The notes below the pieces were generated by a model, which searched no databases, had not been told where the DNA came from, and saw only the letters and a list, made by a program, of their open reading frames with translations. From NCBI RefSeq assembly GCF_026163695.1, contig NZ_JAOTID010000025.1, forward strand, positions 1 to 39,411: DNA of 39,411 bases. The letters are read 5' to 3'. Every line of letters begins with the position of its first letter. Position 1 is the first letter of the stretch. Source of the DNA: Shumkonia mesophila (lineage in GTDB: Bacteria > Pseudomonadota > Alphaproteobacteria > Rhodospirillales > Shumkoniaceae). Below, one piece after another: positions 34,154-39,411 of the stretch. Position numbers and translations under genes: made by a program.

Positions 34154-37100
34154 CTACGATGCAAACTCGGCGCGAGGCTCCGCGGCTTGTCTTCCTTCAT
34201 CCTCGGGTTCGGCGATGCGGAACCAGGCGACGTAGAGCGCGGGCAGGAAGATCAGCGTCAGCACGGTCGCCACGATCATCCCGCCGATGATCGCGAAGGC
34301 CATCGGACCCCAGAACACACTGGGGGCGATCGGCACCATCCCGAAGGTCATCGCCGAGGCGGTAAGCAGGATCGGTCGGGACCGGTGGATGGCGGCATTG
34401 ACCACCGCATCCCACGGATGCTGTCCTCCCTCCCGCAGCCTCTCAACCTCGTCGATGAGGATGACCGAGTTGCGGGCGATCATGCCGACCAGGGCGAGCA
34501 CGCCGAGGATGGCGACGAAGCCGAGGGGGGACTGTGCCAGCATCAAGGCCGCCACCACCCCGATGATGCCGAGCGGCGCCACGCTCAGCACCAGCAGCAC
34601 GCGCTGGAAGGTCTTGAGTTGGAAGATGAGGATGGTCAACACCAGCAAAAGCATCACCGGGATGACCGCCATCACGGAATCCTTGCCCTTGGCGCTCTCC
34701 TCCACCGAGCCGCCGGTGGTGATCCGGTAACCGCTCGGCAGCGATTTTGCGAGCTCGTCAATCGAGGGCTGCACCCGTTGCACCGCCGTCGCCGGCATCA
34801 GGCCGGGAACGACGTCGGCCTGCACCGTCAGGGTCGGCACCCGGTCCCGCCGCCAGACGATCGGGTACTCCTGCTCGTACTCGAAGGTGGCGATCTGGCG
34901 CAGCGGCACGACCTGACCGCTGCGCAAGGGGATCTGCAGCGAGCGGAGGGATTCAAGCGACATCCGCTGCGTCTGCTCGGCGCGCATGACCACGTCGATC
35001 AGGTAGATGTCGTCGCGCACCTGGGTGATCGTGGTGCCGGAGACGACATGGTTGAGCGCCAGCGACACGTCCTGGGAGCTAAGCCCGAGCTGCCGCGCCT
35101 GCTCCTGGTCGATGCGGACGCGCATGGTTCGCGCCGGTTCGACCCAGTCGAAATTGACGTTGCGCACGCCTTCCGTCGCCCCCAGCCGCTCGGCCACCTG
35201 CATGGCGGTTGCGTGCACGCGGGCGAGGTCCGGCCCGCTGACGCGGTACTTCACCGGCCAGCCGACCGGCGGGCCGAGCTCCAGGGGATAAATGCGTGCG
35301 ACCACGTTCGGGAAGCGCTCGGCCAGCGTCTTCTCCAGCCGCGCCTTCACCTGGTCGCGCTCCTTCAGCCCCTTGGTCACCACGACCAATTGGGCGAAGT
35401 AGTCGTTGGGCAGGGCGACGTCGATCGGCAGATAGAACCGGATAGCGCCCTGGCCGACGTATGTCGAGAAGCGCACGACGTCCGGATCGGCGGCGACGAT
35501 CTTGTCGAACTCCGCCGAGAGGTCGCGGGTGGCCAGGATGGAGGCATTGTCCTGCAGCTTGAAGTCCACCAGGAGTTCCGGCCGGTCGGAGGCGGGGAAG
35601 AACTGCTCGGGGACATACTTGGTCCCGGCAAGGGCGGCCGCGAACATGCACGCCGTGACCGCGATCGTAATCCACTTCGCCCGCATCGCTCCGAGCAGGC
35701 AGTTCTTGAACAGCCCCATCGGCCGGCTCAGCGTTCCGTCATGAGTGTGTTTCGGCACGCGCAGCAGGGCGACGCCGGCGACCGGCGCGCAGATGCCGGA
35801 GACCACCCAGGAGGCCAGCAGCGACAGGGCAACCACCGCGAACAGCGAAAACACATACTCGCCGGCGTCGCTGAGGGCAAAGCCGACCGGCACGAATCCG
35901 GCGATGGTGACCAGCGTCCCGGCAAGCCGCGGGTAGGCCGTGGACTCATAGGCATAGACGGCCGCCTGGGACTTGTTATCGCCGCGCTCGAGTCGGCTGA
36001 CCATGCTCTCGATAGTGATCATCGCGTCGTCGACCAGCAGGCCGAGGGAGATGACGAGAGCGCCCAGCGAGACGCGCTGAAGGTCGATGCCGAGGGCGAG
36101 CATGATCGCGAACACGATCGCCAGAACCAGCGGGATCGAGATGATGACGATCGCGCCGGCCCGCAGGCCGAGGCTGATCACGCTCACCAGAAGGACGATG
36201 GCAATGGCCTCCCACAGCGCCTCCATGAACTCGTTGATCGCGTGATGGACGGTCTCGGGTTGGTTCGCGACCATGACCGGTTCGATGCCGATGGGCAGCT
36301 GGGCCTTCAACTCCTCCATGGCGCGCCGGACGTTCTCGCCCATCGCCAGCACATCGCCGCCGTCGCGCATCGAAACCGACAGTCCCAGGCCGGGCTTGCC
36401 ATCGATCCGGAACATCGGGTCCGGCGGATCGGCCTCCCCCCGCCGCACCTCGGCGATGTCGGCCAGCCGCACGATGCGCTCGCCGACGGCGAAGCTCATG
36501 CCGAGGATGTCCTTTTCGGAGGTGAAGGCGCCGCTGACCCGCAGCTTGACGCCCTCCTGGTCGGTGACGATGACGCCGGACGGGGCGACGGCGTTCTGCG
36601 CGTTCAGCGCCGCTGCCAGTATCGCCGGGTTGAGCCCGTAACCGGCCAGCTTCGCGGGCGAGAACTCGATATAGATCCGCTCGGGTTGGGCACCGATCAG
36701 GTTCACCTTCTCGACGTCGGGGACCTGCAGGATCCGCGAGCGGATGTCTTCCACATAATCCCGCAACTCGCGGTGCGTGAAGCCGTCGGCCGTGAATCCG
36801 TAGACGATGCCGTAGGTGTCGCCGAATTCGTCATCGCTTTCCGGCCCGATCACGCCCTGCGGCAGGGTGAGCTGGATATCGCGAACCTTCTTGCGTACCT
36901 CATACCAGGTGTCCTCGACCTCCTCCGGGCCGGTCGAACCCTTGAGATACACGAAGACCGTCGCGGAACCCGCCTTGGTGTAGCTCTTCAGGTAGTCGAG
37001 GTTGGGCGTCTCCTGCAGCTTGCGCTCGATGCGCTCCGTGACCTGGAGCAGGGTGTCCTCGATGGTTGCGCCTGGCCATTGTGCCTGCACGACCATCGTC

Positions 37101-37237
37101 TTGATGGTGAAGGTGGGATCCTCGTTGCGCCCCAGCCGCGGGTAGGCGAAGATGCCGATGACGCAGAGAGCCACCATCAGGTAATAGACGATCGACTTGT
37201 GCTCGATCGCCCAGAGGGAAAGGTTGAACCTGCTCAC
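34154..37237 (-). CDS. RND multidrug efflux inner-membrane transporter
   Basis: A 1027-residue RND pump (AcrB/HAE-1 superfamily) with 12 membrane helices and two large periplasmic loops. The proton-relay pair is Asp403-Asp404 in GLLVDDAMITIE of helix 4. The helix 10 position that is Lys in AcrB is Arg here (about R922, MIARNSVILIDEV), as I recall for the TriC/MexK-like subgroup. Family features such as YPRLGRNEDPTFTIK and WPGATIEDTLLQVTERIERK at the start also suit that subgroup. It exports amphiphilic compounds with proton exchange. Its start overlaps the end of the membrane fusion gene by four bases (ATGA). No outer-membrane channel gene is in the operon, so a separate TolC-like protein is presumed. 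Confidence 0.93.
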   Translation of the reverse strand: MSRFNLSLWAIEHKSIVYYLMVALCVIGIFAYPRLGRNEDPTFTIKTMVVQAQWPGATIEDTLLQVTERIERKLQETPNLDYLKSYTKAGSATVFVYLKGSTGPEEVEDTWYEVRKKVRDIQLTLPQGVIGPESDDEFGDTYGIVYGFTADGFTHRELRDYVEDIRSRILQVPDVEKVNLIGAQPERIYIEFSPAKLAGYGLNPAILAAALNAQNAVAPSGVIVTDQEGVKLRVSGAFTSEKDILGMSFAVGERIVRLADIAEVRRGEADPPDPMFRIDGKPGLGLSVSMRDGGDVLAMGENVRRAMEELKAQLPIGIEPVMVANQPETVHHAINEFMEALWEAIAIVLLVSVISLGLRAGAIVIISIPLVLAIVFAIMLALGIDLQRVSLGALVISLGLLVDDAMITIESMVSRLERGDNKSQAAVYAYESTAYPRLAGTLVTIAGFVPVGFALSDAGEYVFSLFAVVALSLLASWVVSGICAPVAGVALLRVPKHTHDGTLSRPMGLFKNCLLGAMRAKWITIAVTACMFAAALAGTKYVPEQFFPASDRPELLVDFKLQDNASILATRDLSAEFDKIVAADPDVVRFSTYVGQGAIRFYLPIDVALPNDYFAQLVVVTKGLKERDQVKARLEKTLAERFPNVVARIYPLELGPPVGWPVKYRVSGPDLARVHATAMQVAERLGATEGVRNVNFDWVEPARTMRVRIDQEQARQLGLSSQDVSLALNHVVSGTTITQVRDDIYLIDVVMRAEQTQRMSLESLRSLQIPLRSGQVVPLRQIATFEYEQEYPIVWRRDRVPTLTVQADVVPGLMPATAVQRVQPSIDELAKSLPSGYRITTGGSVEESAKGKDSVMAVIPVMLLLVLTILIFQLKTFQRVLLVLSVAPLGIIGVVAALMLAQSPLGFVAILGVLALVGMIARNSVILIDEVERLREGGQHPWDAVVNAAIHRSRPILLTASAMTFGMVPIAPSVFWGPMAFAIIGGMIVATVLTLIFLPALYVAWFRIAEPEDEGRQAAEPRAEFAS

Positions 37238-38304
37238 GGCGCCACCTCCTCGAGACGGACCTTCTGGCCGGGCCGCAAGGCGTGCACGCCGGCCGTGACC
37301 ACCCGTTCGCCGCTTGCGAGGCCGGTCGAAACGATGATGCTGGCGGAATTCTGACGCTGCACCTCGACGGACCGCGGTGCCACCTGCAGGTTCTCGGGGT
37401 CGACCACCCAGACGGCGGCTTTGTTGTCCATCATGGTCAGCGCGGTGGCCGGAAGCTCGATGCCGTCCGTCGCCAGCAGGCGAACCTGCCCCGACACCGT
37501 CGCGCCCAGCCGCATGGTTTGTGGCCGTTCCGTCAACCCGACCTTGACCTGAAAGCTCCGGGTCACCGGATTAGCTTGCGGCGAGACCTCGCGCACCCGA
37601 CCCGTGGTGCGGACGTTCGGGTCGTCGGTGAGGAGGATGTCGATAGTGGCGTCTGGATCGATCTGGCGCATCAGGGTCGCGGAAACGTCGAACACCGCGT
37701 CGAACCCGTCATCCTCGGCGACCGTGACGATCATCTGCCCGGCCCGCACGACCTCGCCCGCCTCGGCGCCGGTCGTCGTCACGACACCGGAGCCATCTGC
37801 CTGCAGGCGGGTGTAACCGAGCCGTTCCTCGGCCGTATGCACGGTGGCCTCGATGGCGTGCACCTCTGCCGTGGCGCTGCGGAACGTCTTTTCCGCCGCG
37901 TCGAATCGGACAGCGGTCGCCCACCCCTGCTCCAGCAGCTTCCGCTGGCGCTCCAGGTTGTTGGCGGCTTCGGCGAGAACGGCCTTGGCGGCAGACAGCT
38001 TGGCCTGCTCGGCGCGCAGGGCATCGCGTTGCGGCTGCGCGTCGAGTTCGGCGACGAGGTCGCCCGGTTTGACCATCTGGCCGACGTCGACTTTGCGCGA
38101 GATCACCCGGCCATCGATGCGGAAGGCGAGATTCTTTTCCGTGCGCGCGCGGATGTGGCCGGTGCCCGAGGCCAGTTCGCCTTCCGAGCCGGCATTGACG
38201 ACGATTGTCCGGACGGGACGGACTTCGGCGGGTTGCGGGGGCGGCTCGTCGCAGGCGCCGAGGAAAGCCAAACCCAGGCAGGCGAGTGCTGCTGCGGATC
38301 TCAT
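37234..38304 (-). CDS. RND efflux periplasmic adaptor (MFP)
   Basis: A 356-residue periplasmic adaptor and probable lipoprotein: lipobox LGA-Cys18 after a short hydrophobic leader. It has the HlyD/AcrA layout of a first lipoyl half-motif (NLAFRIDGRVISRKVDVGQM, then VKPGDLVAELD), an alpha hairpin of about residues 90-160, the second lipoyl half (TTTGAEAGEVVRAGQMIVTV), a beta barrel and a membrane-proximal domain. It links the inner-membrane pump to an outer-membrane channel. It is the first gene of the efflux operon, and its start is 46 bases from the AcrR-like operator. GTGAG precedes the ATG. Confidence 0.92.
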   Translation of the reverse strand: MRSAAALACLGLAFLGACDEPPPQPAEVRPVRTIVVNAGSEGELASGTGHIRARTEKNLAFRIDGRVISRKVDVGQMVKPGDLVAELDAQPQRDALRAEQAKLSAAKAVLAEAANNLERQRKLLEQGWATAVRFDAAEKTFRSATAEVHAIEATVHTAEERLGYTRLQADGSGVVTTTGAEAGEVVRAGQMIVTVAEDDGFDAVFDVSATLMRQIDPDATIDILLTDDPNVRTTGRVREVSPQANPVTRSFQVKVGLTERPQTMRLGATVSGQVRLLATDGIELPATALTMMDNKAAVWVVDPENLQVAPRSVEVQRQNSASIIVSTGLASGERVVTAGVHALRPGQKVRLEEVAP

Positions 38305-38350
38305 CGGAAGCTCACTTTCCAGATGTCATGGGGGGAAAATCGGGCTTGAT

Positions 38351-38374
38351 TATATACGTTCGTGAATGTATGTA
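38351..38374. promoter_or_regulatory. AcrR-type operator of the efflux operon
   Basis: The halves TATATACGTTCG and TGAATGTATGTA lie together at 38351-38374. They agree with the E. coli AcrR 24-bp operator, as I remember it, at 21 of 24 positions. The site is placed between the divergent MFP gene (start 38304) and the TetR gene (start 38406), where a repressor would control both. The match is a direct reading; repression is inferred. Confidence 0.8.
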
Positions 38375-38405
38375 AAGAGGGAATTTTGAAGAGCGAGGAA
38401 AAACG

Positions 38406-39089
38406 ATGAGACGCACCAAGGCGGAAGCCGAACAGACCCGGGAGGCCCTCTTGCGGGCGGCGATCGAGGTGTTTTACGCGCGCGGAGTGGGCAATGCGGC
38501 GCTGGACGAGATCGCCCGCACCGCCGGGATGACGCGCGGCGCCGTCTACTGGCACTTCCGCGACAAGCTGGAGATCTTTTCTGCCCTCGAGAAGCGGGTC
38601 GGCCTGCCCAATGCCGAATTCATCGCCACCATGAAAGCCCGCCTCGAAGCCGACCTGGGGCTCGATCCGCTCGCCGAGCTGGCGGCTACGATCGCCGAGG
38701 GGCTGCGGGCGCTCGAAAACGACAGCGAACGCCGAAAGATCCTAACGATCCTTTGGCTGCGTTGCGAGTACGTCAACAGGATGCTGTCCGCGCTGACCCA
38801 TCGGCGACAGGCCGACGCGGAGCTGCAGAACCAGCTCCTGGCGGTCATCAGGCTGGGCGCGGAACGCGGGCGGCTCGCGCCGGCTTGGTCCCCGGAGAGG
38901 GCAGCACGCGCGTTGTTCCTGCTCCTCAACGGATCGGTCGAGGACTGGTTGCAGGCGCCCGACGAGGTCCGGCTCGTGGACGAGACGATGCCGGTGGTGG
39001 AAGGCTTTCTAGAGGCGATCAGCGAGCCGCGCGGTGCGGACAACGGTAGTGGAAATGGACTCGTTCATCGTCTGGCTCCTCTTGGTTGA
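38406..39089 (+). CDS. TetR/AcrR-family repressor of the efflux operon
   Basis: A 227-residue regulator. The N-terminal helix-turn-helix reads MRRTKAEAEQTREALLRAAI, then ARTAGMTRGAVYWHFRDKLE, close to AcrR and TtgR. The remainder is a helical ligand domain of the MAATS type. It should bind the operator at 38351-38374, repressing the divergent RND operon and itself, and let go when a hydrophobic compound binds. An AGGA ribosome binding site lies 7 bases upstream of the ATG. An 8-bp stem (TGGCTCCT/AGGAGCCA, 39073-39098) spans its stop codon but has no T tract. Confidence 0.9.
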   Translation: MRRTKAEAEQTREALLRAAIEVFYARGVGNAALDEIARTAGMTRGAVYWHFRDKLEIFSALEKRVGLPNAEFIATMKARLEADLGLDPLAELAATIAEGLRALENDSERRKILTILWLRCEYVNRMLSALTHRRQADAELQNQLLAVIRLGAERGRLAPAWSPERAARALFLLLNGSVEDWLQAPDEVRLVDETMPVVEGFLEAISEPRGADNGSGNGLVHRLAPLG

Positions 39090-39368
39090 AAGGAGCCAAA
39101 TGGTCCACCCCGGCCGGGCGACGCTCAATCGAGACCCGATGATCGACGGCCTGCCGCCTACCTCACCGCTTGCACCCATCCCGCGCAGCGGGTTCGTTCT
39201 TCGGCCCAATTCGGTCGTCCCAAAGCGGCGACCTAAGTTCCCGTTGCTGTCCCCTCTTCGCCGTCAGTGTGCCGTCCGCACGGCCCCGGCCCGTCGGGTT
39301 GACTTCCGTCCCGTTATAGGTATATATTCCATACATATCTTTTTCATCCTGAACGAGGAGTCTATGCC
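39090..39368. other. Intergenic region with AT-rich promoter
   Basis: No gene is seen in the 279 bases after the TetR gene. The last part (about 39314-39345) is AT-rich (TTATAGGTATATATTCC and following) and probably holds the promoter of the gene starting at 39369. AGGAG at 39356-39360 is its ribosome binding site. Confidence 0.45.
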
Positions 39369-39411
39369 ATGCCGAAGCCGGCCTACGGGCTCACCTTCCG
39401 CCAGGAGCGGT
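39369..39411 (+). CDS. N-terminal fragment of an unidentified gene
   Basis: ATG at 39369 follows AGGAG by 8 bases and opens MPKPAYGLTFRQER before the window ends. An alternative ATG at 39364 gives a different frame (MPCRSRP) with less convincing spacing. The fragment is too short for assignment; the spelling with an AT-rich promoter upstream supports a real gene start. Confidence 0.5.
   Translation, partial: MPKPAYGLTFRQER

Noticed and set aside
34142-37354. A 1070-codon plus-strand frame opposite the RND transporter
   Set aside because: It is antisense to a clear RND gene, and has His/Asp/Arg-rich content with no recognisable domain or ribosome binding site.
39073-39098. Stem TGGCTCCT/AGGAGCCA at the TetR stop as a terminator
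   Set aside because: No T tract follows on either strand; it may only be a weak structure.

Overview
The window is GC-rich, densely packed chromosomal DNA. It most likely comes from an alphaproteobacterium, and the Rhodospirillales are a reasonable guess. Grounds are the high GC, the periplasmic alpha-2-macroglobulin/PBP1C pair, split mlaA-mlaC genes, an EttA-type ABC-F protein, a TRAP transporter and a full-length cobalamin MetH. No rRNA, tRNA or CRISPR was seen. Gene identities come from motif recognition by eye; no database search was run.

Layout. 1-72: start of a KDPG-type aldolase (minus). 433-7750: alpha-2-macroglobulin and penicillin-binding protein 1C, a periplasmic defence and wall-repair pair. 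7747-8961: MFS exporter (minus). 9391-10122: PhoH-like ATPase. 10172-13348: a small membrane protein, then a minus-strand pair of a TPR protein and a sodium:solute symporter with a large insertion. 13617-15296: ettA. 15388-15732: small secreted protein. 16043-21583: LysR regulator, TRAP transporter dctP-dctQ-dctM and a GntR regulator with two DNA-binding domains. 21562-23752: Na/phosphate symporter with a PhoU domain, divergent from a small XRE-type regulator. 23947-25415: mlaA-mlaC, lipid-asymmetry proteins. 25671-31134: ArsR-methyltransferase regulator, metF and metH, a compact methionine operon. 31138-32005: a REP-associated tyrosine transposase (RAYT) between palindromic repeats. 32056-33851: exported amidohydrolase, clpS and a GNAT acetyltransferase. 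34154-39089: RND efflux pump operon with a divergent TetR/AcrR-type repressor. 39369-39411: start of an unidentified gene.

Two layers of structure stand out beyond the genes. The first is a family of long palindromes built from the unit AATTTCGG(G/T)GAC at 8979-9064, 18956-19067, 31138-31253 and 31941-32005. They sit in front of, inside or behind operons, and a RAYT gene lies among them, flanked by exact 16-bp direct repeats. Two of the elements look nested, one palindrome inside another.

The second is a set of regulatory palindromes. Three copies of (A/G)CGCACCA(A/G)(A/G)TGC have centres exactly 31 bp apart between the Na/phosphate symporter and the XRE gene, and a fourth copy lies upstream of the alpha-2-macroglobulin gene. 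A 20-bp AT-rich palindrome lies 10 bp before the methionine operon. A 24-bp sequence in front of the efflux pump matches the E. coli AcrR operator, as I remember it, at 21 of 24 positions.
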